64,000 nucleotides of DNA from Gonium pectorale (lineage: Eukaryota; Chlorophyta; Chlorophyceae; Chlamydomonadales; Volvocaceae): the NCBI GenBank assembly GCA_001584585.1, contig LSYV01000040.1, positions 786,661 to 850,660 on the forward strand. Direction: 5' to 3'. Position 1 is the stretch's first letter. Every line of letters begins with the position of its first letter. The position numbers and the translations under genes are program-made. Positions 10,871 to 22,356 of the stretch are shown here, one piece after another. Under the pieces are notes generated by a model, which did no database searches, was not told the origin of the DNA, and saw only the letters and a list, made by a program, of their open reading frames with translations.

Positions 10871-13800
10871 TCACAGCACAATGACATCGTCGTCATCCAC
10901 CGACAAGTCAACCTGCTGCACCTGCTGGCGCTGCGCCGCTGCAGACAGCTGCTGCTGCCGGTTCCGGAGGCTGGTGCAGGCCAGGCCCGCACCCGCGCCA
11001 GCCGCCGACTGGCCCGCACCGGCAGCCGCAACCGCAGTCCTGCCGCATTCGGCCAGCAGGGCCGGGCCAGTACGTCCTGCAGCTGCGCTGCCAAGCGGCG
11101 GGCTGTCAGTCTCCGTGGGCGGGCCTGGAACAGATGCAGCAGCTGGCTGCGCGGCGGGCGCGCCGCCGAGGACGCGCCCCGTGCCCGGAGCGCCAGGTGT
11201 GGTCCCGAACGGCTGCAGCTTGACGAGCAAACCGAAGTGGTCGCTGGGCAGGACCTTCAGGGCGAGGAGGCAACACGGCGCAGTCAGTAAATAGAAAGCA
11301 GCCGCACCGTCCGGCAAGGCCTGATCACAGTCACATCAACGGTACAAAGCTAGGGCACCAACCCGCATCGGACCATAGGGATCCATCAATCGACTTACCA
11401 CAGATTTATGCAAAGGCCAGCAGGTTGTAGTACGTATGGCTGCGATGCGACAGCATGAGAACATCCGTCGCAACCCACCGGCAATGTCTTCCCCCGATAC
11501 TGGTACGTCAGGCCAGGCAAGGCCTGCGTGCCGACCAGCCTCATCTCGCCCAGCCGCCAGCCCAGGAGCCCGCCACTCCCAGGGCCGGCGCCCGACGCCG
11601 AAGCGGACGCGCCGGCAGCTTCCGGCGGCGCTGGCACGCTCAGACGGCACAGGACACGGTCCAGGCGGCTGCCCTTGTAGCGGCTGCAGATGCAATCAAG
11701 ATCCCACGCAGGAGAGCATAGGCATCATTGTGCGCATGGTCACGCGTCCAGCCACGATATCACCTTCACCAAGGACGTGCATGCTGCAATGAGGTTATTA
11801 GGCTCCACTGGGCTCCTGGCCTTGGGAGCAAGGAGCCTTGCAAACTCCAGGCCCAACCCCTGCTGTCCTAGTGCTACGATGACTCAACCGGCAGCTCAAC
11901 CCTAGTTATGTTAGCGCGCCAAGGAGGCCACCACATCCCGGCATAACGTCAAGGAGGCCGTAGGCCCGGTGTACAAAGTCATGTGCCCTTGGGGGTGGTC
12001 AAGACCCACCTTGTTAGCATGGGGTTGGCCCTGGGATCGTAGGTAGACCCAGGCTGGCCTGGGTTGACCCTCGGCCAGGCGTCGACCCAGCTAGACGGAA
12101 GGGGCATCTGCCCATCTCGGTCATCGGCCCAGTTCAGGTCCCCTGCCGCACGAAACATTATGGTCGACAGAGCGTTGGGAAGAAGCGCAGGAGGAGGTCA
12201 TGAGACTGTACCGGTACGTGATGGCTTATTGCGTGCGCCAGGAACACCGCCCCATGCACTAACCCGCCCATACCCGGGTCCCCATTCAGCCCCAACTTGT
12301 GAAGCCCGCCGCCCGCCCGGGGCCCGACCCACTTACCGGCGAGCAGCACGCCGCAAGAGGGACCCGCCGCCGCCTCCAGTTCCTTCATTGCGGTGGCAAG
12401 CTGCTGCCGCCGCTCAGCCACCATTTGCTGCGGGCCCGGCCCGATGGGGCTCTCCAGGTGGCTCGTACCTACCACAAGCGGGCGCCCGCCGACGCTGGCG
12501 CGCGTGTACAGGATGCTGCGGCCTACGCGTGAGCATAGGCGGGCGTGCACCTTTGCTGCATGAACCACATGCCTTCGCGTCCGGTGGCAAGCGCGGAACG
12601 CATGCATGGCAACGACTGATATTGCCCGCTTCCGTCACGGCTAGCGAAGCACGGCACCTGTGGGAATGCCGGAACGCTGCCCGAGCACATGACAACACGG
12701 CGCCTTGCCTCCCCGATATTCATCTTGCTTACTGACCCATCTGCGTGACTGGAAACGGCTTCTCGTTCCAGGGCGACATGGCGGGAAGCGTAACTGTGTC
12801 GCGGCGCGCCAGCAGAAGCGTGAAGTACGGCTGCGTAGGCACGAGTGCGGTCATGGGATTGGGCCCACCCAGTAAGGGACAGACTGAAAATGAGATAGCG
12901 GAAGGGCCTCAGGTATGGCATCAATGCCGGGTTGATGTCTGCAAGGAGGGACCTGCGGCGGCAAAGCGAGTGATGCCACCAGACATCCGGGAACTGCACA
13001 GATTGAGACGCCATGTGCGCCATTGCCGTGCCCAACGGCGCTGGCTCATGGGCCTGAACGCATCCCGTCGTATCTTGTACTGCACGCTGTGCCGCTACAG
13101 GTTGCGCTCTGAGTTTGTGGCTCGGGTCACGCAACGCACCTGCTCCGGTACTGGGGAGCAGTGGTACTGACGGAACCACGCGCTCTGGCGGAAGAGGAGC
13201 ACCATGTTCTGGGTCACCTCCTGCGCACACCAAGCGAGCAGACGCGTGAAGTCACGCCAATCAGGTCAGGCCTGCACGCCCTTCAACGTTCCACAGCCGC
13301 CACGGGATCTTCAGTTCATCCCAAGGCATGACCAGTGGCATGATCCAAGGCATGGCCCGCGGCAGCGTCCGACGGCGACCAGGCCATACGGTCAGCATCG
13401 CGCTCAAGCAGGAGTGCCTACCCACCTGGAAGAGTAGGAGGTCCGGATGGCCTTCCCGCACGATGATGTCTCCGACTGCACGCATCCGCGCTTCAAGCTC
13501 ACAGGACTCGTTAAACCTGCATTTAAATGGAATGGATATATGTGGGGTAAGCCACAAAGCATGCCGCTCGCTTCCTCTAACAAGCCGGATGCCTGGGGCC
13601 CGACGCTAACGGAGCCGACGACGCTGACCCGGCTCTGTGCAGGCAGTGGTGGCCCAACACGAACACATCCTCAGCCCTGCCAAGCAACCCGAGTCCCCGT
13701 TACTATAGTTCCCAAGCAAGTCCTCCAAGGCACCACCAACTCTTGTACAGCACATGTACGGGCAATCAGCCCCTTACCAGAGGTTATACGTCAGTAGGCT

Positions 13801-14532
13801 GAGGGTTCGGGGCGGCTCAAAGATGGACGATCGTGGGTGGCTGCTGCTGGGCTGCGTAACCGCCGGCCGGCTTGACGTAGAGGGGCCGTCCTGCCGCGCT
13901 TGTGTGCTCTCAGGTTGCCCGTGGGCCTGGGAGGGCCCGGCCTTGCCAGGGCTGCGCAGCGACGCTTTGCGCTCCTCGCTCATGCGCGCCAGGCACTCGG
14001 CGTGCAGCTGGGCCAGAAAGCCGTTGCCCTGCGAAGGTGCTGCGCCGGCAGATGGAGCTGCCAGTGCACGGGAGGTGGCAGCTGTTGCTGACGCGCCGGC
14101 TGTTGTTGTAGCCAGCGGCCCAGACGAGGCCGCGGGGCGGGCCGCCGGCGCCAACGCCGGCGCAGGGAGAGATTTCGCTGCACCCTCGGTAGCAGACGCG
14201 GATGCCAACGCCGGTGTCGGCGCTAGTGCTGCGGCCGGAGCCCGCGACGGCTCGGCCGGGACCTGCGCTTGCGCTGAGAGCTTTACCGCCGTGAGGTCCG
14301 CCCCAGGGCCAGGGCCGGCACCGGGCGCGTTGCCGTTGAGAGTCTTGAGGCGTTTCCGCAACGTTGTCTTTGAACCGCCCGAGCCCTCGGACCCGACGCG
14401 GACGTCCCGCAAATCGTCGGCCAAGTCGTTGGCATCTCTGGCCACCCTCTTCCTGGTTAGCTCGTCACCGGGCTTAGGAATGTATACCGCATCTGCTTCG
14501 CCCGTTAAGTCGATGGCAGGCTCTGCCATCAC
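10871..14532 (-). CDS. TDP2: Tyrosyl-DNA phosphodiesterase 2-like protein (TDP2)
   Basis: Eight exons (high to low): 14532-13778, 13516-13426, 13220-13140, 12830-12737, 12522-12337, 12142-12010, 11683-11479, 11254-10871. Every junction is phase-consistent, giving 642 residues. Residues 1-245 are an Ala/Pro-rich N-terminus. The endonuclease/exonuclease/phosphatase fold follows with all catalytic blocks: LLTYNLWFN (about 247-254), LLLFQEVT (Glu about 283), GTSHLES (about 359-365), GDLNW (about 403-407), SRLDRVL and PSDHFGLL (about 518-525). TDP2 hydrolyses 5'-phosphotyrosyl bonds left by stalled topoisomerase II and acts in the nucleus. Short acidic-hydrophobic motifs at the start (AIDLTGE) and at the very end (DDDDVIVL) look like SUMO-interacting motifs. 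The family is clear; the exact start is the first ATG of the first exon. Confidence 0.93.
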
Positions 14533-15187
14533 ACCCCTTCAATTTGGAAGTGGACTCGACGTTTCTGCCTCGGACCTAGCACATGTAGCTAAGCATCACG
14601 TCAATTTCCAAAGATAAGAAAACAACCAGCCGGCAAATTGCAAATCGTGGATTCACGTCATCAGGAACCGTATGGCCAACAAGGCAATTCGGCTCTCGAT
14701 GCGGAGCGAGCGCATGGCTTGTGCAGCCGCTCTTCGAGGGTTCAGCTGTCGCAAAGTTTTTTTCTGTTTTCAGTTTGACTAACAACCCCAACCCTAACCC
14801 GGCTCCCGGCAGGGGCTCCGGGCCGTCCAGCTCTCCTGCAGGTCCGGCACACTCGTGCTGGCATGCAATTGCCCAACAGGTTGTCCCGTGTGACCAGGCC
14901 ACTGCCACACTGGTCAGCACTACTCCAGGCCCACAACGCACCCCATCTGCAGCCGTTACAGAGCGTGTTTGGAAATGCAATTGATTAGCAGCCTCGGGTA
15001 TGCATCGAAGCGGTGCACGGAGCTGACGGATATATTCATCGGCAACTTGCCAAGCTTGCCATGCATCGCTGACAGTTCGCCAGGTTCTTGTGACCCGTCA
15101 TGGGGCCACCCTTCATCGCAGCCCTTCGCAGCCCCTCCGTACGTCCTCCCAGAGCACCGGGTTTGTCGACTCTCACATAAAAAAGAC

Positions 15188-15208
15188 CCAGAAACGGGGA
15201 AGGCAGCC
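15188..15208. repeat. 21-bp dispersed motif, copy 1
   Basis: Identical over 21 bp to 47278-47298. Both copies come directly after an A-rich run (AAAAAAGAC / AAAAAGAA). The surroundings differ, so this may be a conserved end of a degenerate mobile element. Confidence 0.5.
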
Positions 15209-15247
15209 ACATGTCGGACGTGTACATTGGCGTGTGTGGCCGTAGAG

Positions 15248-15333
15248 GCGGGCTCCCTCTTTCTGTGCAGCTTTCTCTCTTTTGTCGACTGCGGGCTCCC
15301 TCTTTCTGTGAAGGTTTCTCTCTTTTAGTCGAG
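15248..15333. repeat. 43-bp tandem duplication
   Basis: Units 15248-15290 and 15291-15333 share GCGGGCTCCCTCTTTCTGTG and TTTCTCTCTTTT with a few substitutions. Both are strongly pyrimidine-rich on the plus strand. Confidence 0.8.
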
Positions 15334-16755
15334 TGCCACAGGATCTCCACGTCTGGCCAGAGTCCGTCCATACACTAGGACATTTTGCGGTTGAGCTGCT
15401 TGGGTTTGGGCAGGTGGTTTTCTTAACCAAGAGCATGTCTGGGATGGCCCTCTCCCTCCCATGTTACTCTCTCCACATTATGTCCCGAAAACCTTTCCAC
15501 CAGGACAAAGGCAGGATGGACCTTGTGCTGGTCCCCCTCAAAAGAGTACTCAAGAGGGGAGGTAGCCAGGCAAACGCTATAGGCAAAACCTCGGCAACCC
15601 CTCTCTGGGGAAGCCTGTAACGTGTATCTGTGGAGTCCGACATCAAAAACACGGCAGTGCCCAGCTTGCAACAAATCAGGGTACAAATGTCGCTGAAGTG
15701 CAGTGCTGAAGGTCCTTTGTCGGTCCTTCGTCGTACATCCAACAGGACACCAAAACGCTGGCCTTGTGCACATCGTAGCATGACCCATGGCGGTCCTATA
15801 CTCGCTACTCTGCCAGGACTAGTACGTCGTGAGGTTCCATGGACAGCTCGTTACTTCCTTTTACATGCCATTCACGGCAGTTGTCCATGCACCAGCGCCT
15901 CCATGTAGATACGAGTTTGCATTCCATAGTTACGAACACAGCTCCCCCCCTTATGAGAATGAGCCCCATGCATGGGGACTGATCCACCACGGGCGGCACA
16001 TGCAGCGTACCCGCGCAAATGTACTTCTGAAACCGTAAGACCGGTGTGAAAGGTGTCGTTCGTTCCCCATGCACACATTGCCCAGACGGGGATGCAACTG
16101 CAACCCCGCTACCGCTTGGTGAAGTTGCACTCCAGAAACTCTCACTTCATGCTGCACCACAGAGTGGCACCATATCTCAATGGCTCAAGCTCCAAAGCCA
16201 CTTAAGCCGACTACACAGGACAGGCTGAATCAAAAGCGGCCTTGGAATCCCACATAGCACCACATGGTTGATACAGCACCTGTCTCTCAATGCGCCGGGT
16301 ACGCTGCCGGCATATCGCAAACACACGATGACCCCCGTTTTCCCACATGCCTTAATTCGCTCTGATCATGAGAACGCTCGAGTCTTCGCTACACTAAGCG
16401 GCACTCCACGTCCGCGGCGCAGCCTGTCCTCTACTTGACCTTGCTAAATGCTTCAAGTACAGCTCGGACACATGTCAAATTCGGCTCTCACAAGTGCCTT
16501 CATGTGCACCGCTACAGACTAACGCTACCCAAACTTCCGACCCGCAGACACCCCGACCTAAAAAGGACTCCCTGCACTAGGCACTACGCTTAATGCACCT
16601 GAGCGCTCCACTATTCCTGCTCTTACCGTAAGTCACCCTGCGCCGCCCGGGATGGACCATCGCGTTAACCTGCAGAGGAGTTCCCACCGCCGCCGGAGCT
16701 GCCAGCATGGCACCACGGCTCGCCTGGCACCATGCCATGACGCAAACCCAAGACG

Positions 16756-19700
16756 CTAGACCCTTGTTGTGACGAGCACCTTGGTGGCTGCGGCCGCCAC
16801 AGAGGACCACGGCTCATCTGGCGTGACCATGATCCAGTCGCCCTCGTCGTCCTGCAAGGGGCGCAATATGCACAACTGTCAGCAACTGGCCCGTGTCGTT
16901 TCTGTGTCACAGAAACGACACGGGCCAACGCAGCCAATGACTAGAATTGCTACTAGACATGTCGCAACGGTTTCCGAGGCAAACAATTAACAAAGCCTTG
17001 CATTGCGCAAACCGGGTGTGTCCGCGCAGAATATTTGCCGACGAGCCGCCCAGCACAGTGAAGCCTCCGCAGCGGAAGTGGTTGACTCCGCAAACGTGCA
17101 ATAAGTCGGTTAGGCTGTGCCCTACGCGCTCTAAGGTGAGGCAGCACAACGTTCATCCCCGCCTTGAAACAATTAGCAACTTGCCAGGTATATAATTTTC
17201 GAGTCCATCTCGTCAGGGAGAGTGCCATCGTACAACGCCGCGAGCTGCGCCCACAGCTCCTTGAAGGAGCGGACCTTGCCGAGGTCCAGGTGCTGTGGAG
17301 GTGACGTGGCTGCGCCACGCAACACCCCGCCGCCGCTGACCCGTGCGTCGCCCGGCCGCAAGGCACCGCCCTGAAGCGAGCCGCTCGACCCCAAGCCCGA
17401 CACTGAGGCCGAGCCACCGGCTGCGCGGCAAGGCTGATCAAACTCAAAATAGCACTCCACAATGCGGGAGATTCGCGTATCCGAGTCCGTCTTCGGCTCC
17501 GTTGTCGTCGTCGCGGCCGCCGCTGGCCCCCCCGCGCCTGCGCCGCCAGCACCACGGGGCCCGCACGCGCCCTTGTCACCAGCACCGTCCTTGGAGCCCC
17601 GGCTGCCTCCAGCAGGCCCCTTGCAGCTGCCGGCTGCCGGCGCGTCCGCTTCTCCCGGGCGTCCAAGTCGGGTTGGCGCCGCGGCACCGGAGGGTGGCGC
17701 CTGCGCGTCAGTGGTGCCCTGCCTGCCTTGGGCTTTCCCCGCGTGGGGCCCACTCCCGGATCGCGGTGCAAGCTTGCCGGAGGGCGGCGGCAGGGACCCC
17801 GCCGGCTTGCCGCTCCCACCGCCGGCCCCGTTGGCGAGCGCACCGTCTACCGCAGCCGCCGGCAGTGCTCCGCGGACATCCTGGCCCAGCGCACTATTTG
17901 GGCGCGGGAGCGATAGATCTGAGCGTGGCAGCTTGGCGGTTGACGCTCCTGGCCGCCGCGTTGAGGGGAAGTCCGCCAAGCGCTTCGAGCCAGCTAGCAC
18001 GGACCTCTGGATGGTGTGCCCAGGAGCTGCGGAACCGGAGCCAGCACCCGCTGCAGCACGCTGGGCAGCGCACGGCGCGCTTGCACCGCCGCTGCTGTCC
18101 GTCACGGCCCCTCCAAGAGACGTGCGCAAGGTTAGGGCGGCAGCTGGCTGGGGCTGCGCCGATGGCTGCTCCTGAGGAGCAGCTTTGTCTTGCGCAGTTG
18201 CCGATACCCGAATGCCAGACCCCGGCGGCCCGGGGGCATCGTCCGCCCGCCCCGACGCCTGCCCACGGTTGTGGGACTTAGGCTCAGAGGGTTGCTTGGC
18301 ACCTGCTCCGTTGCCGGCTGCCGAACCGTCCGCTACGGCCCCGCCAGTCCGCCCCGACGTGTTGGCCTGATGCCCTTCGGTCCCACGCGACTGTGCCTCA
18401 GCGGACGTCGCCGGCCGTGCCCGAGAGTCCTGCCCACCAGCCGCACCGGCGCCCACCGTGTTTGGACCGCCGCTAGCTGCCGCACCCGCTGCGTGGCCAC
18501 CATGTCGCTCCGCGCTGCCGCCGTGCGACGGTGGCCCATCGTGCTCACTGGACGACGTGGTGGTCCGCCGCGCGCGCTTTATGCGGTCTGCCAGCGTCTC
18601 CATGTAGGGAGCATCGAAGTCCATCTCGGACGGCAAGGTCGAGTGAGTGGCCTGCGACCGTAAACGCACGAGTTTCCAGGCAGTGTTCTGGAGGTTAGCA
18701 CAGCCACATTCTCAGTCACGGTGTTCCAACGCATGCGGCGACATATGCCACATTTCAACAAATGCATTTTCAAGCCAATGACTACTTGACAGGCAGCCGA
18801 TACGTACTGCGGCGGGCAGAAACAGCGCATGCCCCGCATACGACGGTCTGGGTTACCTTCGGTTTGGACCCCTCCGAGCGTGGTCGCTTGCGCTCTGCCT
18901 TGTCACTCCCGACGTGAGGGGCTTCAGGCGGGGAGGCCGCAGCCGATCGCATCCCGTCCCGCTCCGCTCCGCCTACGCGGCCCAAAGCCGCCGCGGCCGC
19001 GGCCGCGGCGGCCGAGCCTGCTCCCGCCCCGTGCGACCCTGCAGCAACAGGTGCGACAGACGCCCCCGCAGGCGCTACGTCCGATTGCTCGCGGGCCTTG
19101 GGCCCGTCCTTTGCGTCACGCGCCGCCTGCTTTGCACCAGAGCGCTGCTGTCCCTGGGTTGGCTGAGCAGTATGGCCATGTGGTTGCTGCGCCTGGGGCT
19201 GCTGCTGCGCCTTGCTGGCGTTACTGCCGTTGGTGGTTGCCGCACCGCCGGCGGCATCCCTGCCGGCGTGACCGCCCTGGGCTGCCCCAGGAGTGCGGCT
19301 GCGCCCATGGCTGTGATCCGCCTCTCCGAGCTCAGCACCAGGGGCCGTTTTGCCATCAGGCTGCCGAGGCGCCTGCGATGTGGGGATGAAGCATACATGC
19401 CACAGTCCGACACAAGATATCCCTTCAGGCCCTAATCGAACGTGCCGAAGAGCTCGCGACCGCTCCTACCCACGTGATACAGCAGCAGCGTTGCTTAAGT
19501 TGGCCTGTTGTCAGCGAGGCTCATGATATCATCAACAACGGCCATGCTCTTTTTGCATGCTCATCGTGGGGCCCACGCACGGCCGGAACATGCCAGGCTG
19601 GCTAACAATGCTACCCAATATGCGCATGCAACAACCTGCACTCATGCAGGCAGACGCGGAGTCTCACCTTTTTTGGCGGAACCTTCTTGTCTACGGCCAC

Positions 19701-21356
19701 CGATCCCGCATCCGTGCCCTGTCCCGCGGGCCCAGCATTGCCCCCTGCCGCTCCCGGGGTCGGAACAGGGACTTGAGCCCCTGGCGCAAGGCTGCTGGCA
19801 CGGCTGGTACCGCCGATCGGCGTCTCCGATTTTGCCACCGGCAATGAGGAAAGCGGGGTGAACATGTCCTCAAAGTCGTCGCCTCCCCGCACCGCATTAG
19901 CGGCCACCGTCAGGGATGACACCCGGGAAGGAGGCAGGCGAGCGCGAGCGGCGGCTGCAGTGGACGGTACGGCAGCAGCGGCGACCGGTGCGGGGGCCGC
20001 AGCTGCTCCGGTAGTAGCTGCGGGCTGCGATGTCTGCAGGGTTGACGGCTGCGCCGGTGCTACTGGAGGCTGCAGGGACGCTGTCGTCGGAATTGGCCCG
20101 GCCGCAGCTGCTGTGGCAGTGGACGCCGCAGCAGCTGCGGTTGCGACCATGGCAGCCGCCGTTAGCAAGGATGTCGATGGCGGTGGCGATGCGAAGGCGG
20201 GCTGGGCCTTAGCTGCTAAGGCCGAAGCCGCAGAGGCATCCAACGCTTTGCGGGCAACCACACCGGTTGTGCAGTTGCCAGATGTCGCTGTCGTGCCGGG
20301 CAAGCTATGGCCAGCCGTTGCTGCGGGCGCACGGCCAAGCACTGCTGGCTCTGGCGCAACACCGGAGTCCGGCTGAGGAGAGGCATGCCCACCCGTGCCC
20401 ACGACTGTTTTGCTGCTCGTCACAACCGACGTGGCTGCGGCGAGGGAGAGCTCAGGCACGACCGGCTTGGTCCCCTGTACAGAAGCGGGGCGTTGCCACG
20501 CGTCAACTTAACATGGACGACTCCGGTGTTGCTGCCGTCTTGCATAAGGAACGATGAGCTAGAGCCTGCAAGTCTGCCGCACAAACATCGGGGCTCACGG
20601 GCAACCCTGTTCACAATGTGTGTTTTGGCAAGCACAGGTAGCCTGGCGCCTCATATAACTTTGGCAGCACGGCGCCTTCAGCTACGGGCGATAGTAGCCG
20701 GTTCAGGATCGCAGGTGGATAACAGTCAACATCCGTGACGGCCCTGGCAGGAGGCCACTGGGCTCACGCAAACGAGGCCGTGTCACCCCATACCCATCTA
20801 CGTCCAAAGCCCTATACTTGCGTGACTGCCGCTGCAGTCCGGCCTTACCTCTTCCGCCTTCATCTGCCGCCGCGCATCAGTGCCGGCTTGGTGGCCAGAG
20901 CCGGCAGCAGCTGGCGTGGAGCCTGGCCCTGGTCCCGGTGGCCCATTGCCCATCTCAACCTGCGAACGCTTCGGAATACGTTACTAATGATGATCCAAAA
21001 CAGAGTGTTCTGCGATACATCTGGTTGACCCAACGCGCCCCGCGTACCTTGACAGACGGAAGGGCGCCCTCCTGTTGTGGACCTCCAGCGTCCGCAGCGG
21101 CGAGGCCCACAGCCACGCCATTCTGCTGGTTCGAGCATGATGCAGCGAGTGGCTCCGCTTGACTTCCCGCGCATACAGCTGAAGAGGAGGGGCCGGAGGC
21201 CTTGCTGTCCTGCTGGTAAGGACGGGGCTCCTCCGGCTCTGCCGGCTGCTCTGTTTGCCGCTCCTTCTCACGCTCCTGCTGCTCCTTGGCGTGATTCTGA
21301 ATCCACTTCCATTTCAGGCCCTTGAAGCCGGGGCCTGAACACTCAGCCTTGGTCAT
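16756..21356 (-). CDS. Large low-complexity protein with C-terminal PB1 domain
   Basis: Six exons (high to low): 21356-21048, 20959-20849, 20474-19668, 19372-18857, 18651-17185, 16851-16756. All introns are phase 0, giving 1,101 residues. The N-terminus contains FKGLKWKWIQNHAKEQ followed by charged sequence. The middle is Ala/Pro/Ser/Gly-rich with a basic, NLS-like KAERKRPRSEGSKPK just before 18857. The C-terminus is a PB1 fold: RSFKELWAQLAALY, then KIIYL joined to DDEGDWIMVTPDEPW (acidic OPCA-like loop) and a short tail. PB1 domains mediate pairwise or polymeric protein assembly, as in AUX/IAA-ARF, NLP and p62 proteins. No RWP-RK, B3 or kinase domain was found, so the role is unknown. The last intron uses a GC donor. 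The start could be further upstream, since the frame stays open to an ATG at 21539. Confidence 0.78.
16852..17184 (-). other. GC-AG intron splitting the PB1 domain
   Basis: On the minus strand the intron begins GCAAGT after CTG (tyrosine-leucine codons) and ends CCCCTTGCAG. Reading through instead gives a premature stop four codons later (17173-17175). Splicing restores the conserved PB1 junction KIIYL-DDEGDW, which is strong protein-level evidence for the GC donor. Confidence 0.8.
16888..16926. repeat. Perfect 39-bp palindrome inside the GC-AG intron
   Basis: Arms 16888-16906 and 16908-16926 are exact reverse complements of 19 bases with a single central T at 16907. In the pre-mRNA it would form a tight hairpin ending 36 nt upstream of the acceptor exon. 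Confidence 0.95.
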
Positions 21357-22356
21357 GCTCGTCGGCCACCCACACCCTGCGGCCCGGAACGGTCGATCAC
21401 AAGCAGGCGTGTTCCTCGTCGGCGCTCCATTTGCGGACAGTGCTCTCGCAAGCGCTCCCGCCCATCCCAACCAAATAGGCGCGGGCCCGCGCACAAGACC
21501 AACCAGCCGCTCCGTCACACAGTCATCATATGTATACAAGTTTCCCTACTTGTATGACCCGGAGCGGGTTGGGAGGTGAGCAAACGAGCAAACGATGCAG
21601 CACTCAAAACACTGAGCGACGCGAGAGGCGCCAAGGCGCGCGGCTTTCGAAACGAACGCCTTGTGAAGCCGTATAGAGCTTCGCAGGGCCGCAAGAAGAA
21701 CCAGTTCCTCGGCCTTGGATGGCCCCAGCGACCGGTTCAGCCATCATACCCCGAACATTCCCTCTGATTCAGTATCTTACCAGCCTGCAGGTTCTGAGGC
21801 TGTTCATGCGATCCGCGGCGGCTCGTCTCCGCCCTCGCTCGACCCCCGCTGCCTCACCGCGGCTAGTCAACCTAGCCTGGTTGTGGCTTGCTGCTTGTCC
21901 GCATGGAGGGCAAGGGCCTCACATGTGAGCGAGGACTCGGTTCGCGCAATTGGTCGCAATGACTGGCCAAGTATGTATCGTCAACGCACAGTTAGCGTAG
22001 TGTGCAGGTCCCTGGTAATCGCAAGATAAAGCTGGGGAGGCCCTCCCAAAACAAAGGTGGTTGTACGACTGTGTGCACCTGTGTGACTTCTGCTGTGTAG
22101 CACTTCTGCTTTGCCGCCTTTACGTTCGATGCGTTGGTCTCTGTCTACACAACACCATTCTCTTCGAGGAACACGCTTCTTCCCGCTCTGGGTTCCGCTG
22201 CCGGCCTTTCTGAACCGCTTAGCATATTTGTTGAAGGTCGCAAGTAGTTCACATCCCACTGATAGAAGCTCTGCCTCTGGAAGACCTTGGCGGCGAGGTG
22301 CCTTCTATTCCTGATTTTTTGTTGTTGAGCCATAAAACTGATACCCTGACAGTACA
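21357..22356. promoter_or_regulatory. Divergent promoter region between the PB1 gene and the SUF4/BuGZ gene
   Basis: One kilobase separates two start codons on opposite strands. No other coding sequence is recognised. I see no clear core promoter motif, so this is a positional call. Part of it may be 5' UTR or an N-terminal extension of the PB1 gene. Confidence 0.45.

Larger units (their letters stand above)
14533..16755. other. Intergenic region, no gene recognised
   Basis: Upstream of the TDP2-like start and downstream of the PB1 gene stop, so it should contain the TDP2 promoter and the PB1 3' UTR. It also holds a 43-bp tandem duplication (15248-15333) and one copy of a 21-bp motif shared with position 47278. 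The small open frames here have no recognisable domain and no codon pattern like the flanking genes. Confidence 0.5.

Noticed and set aside
16888..16926. Palindrome as a CRISPR repeat, bacterial-type terminator or transposon end
   Set aside because: There is one copy only, no spacers and no U-tract. The region is a eukaryotic intron. No second inverted copy was found nearby that would delimit an element.
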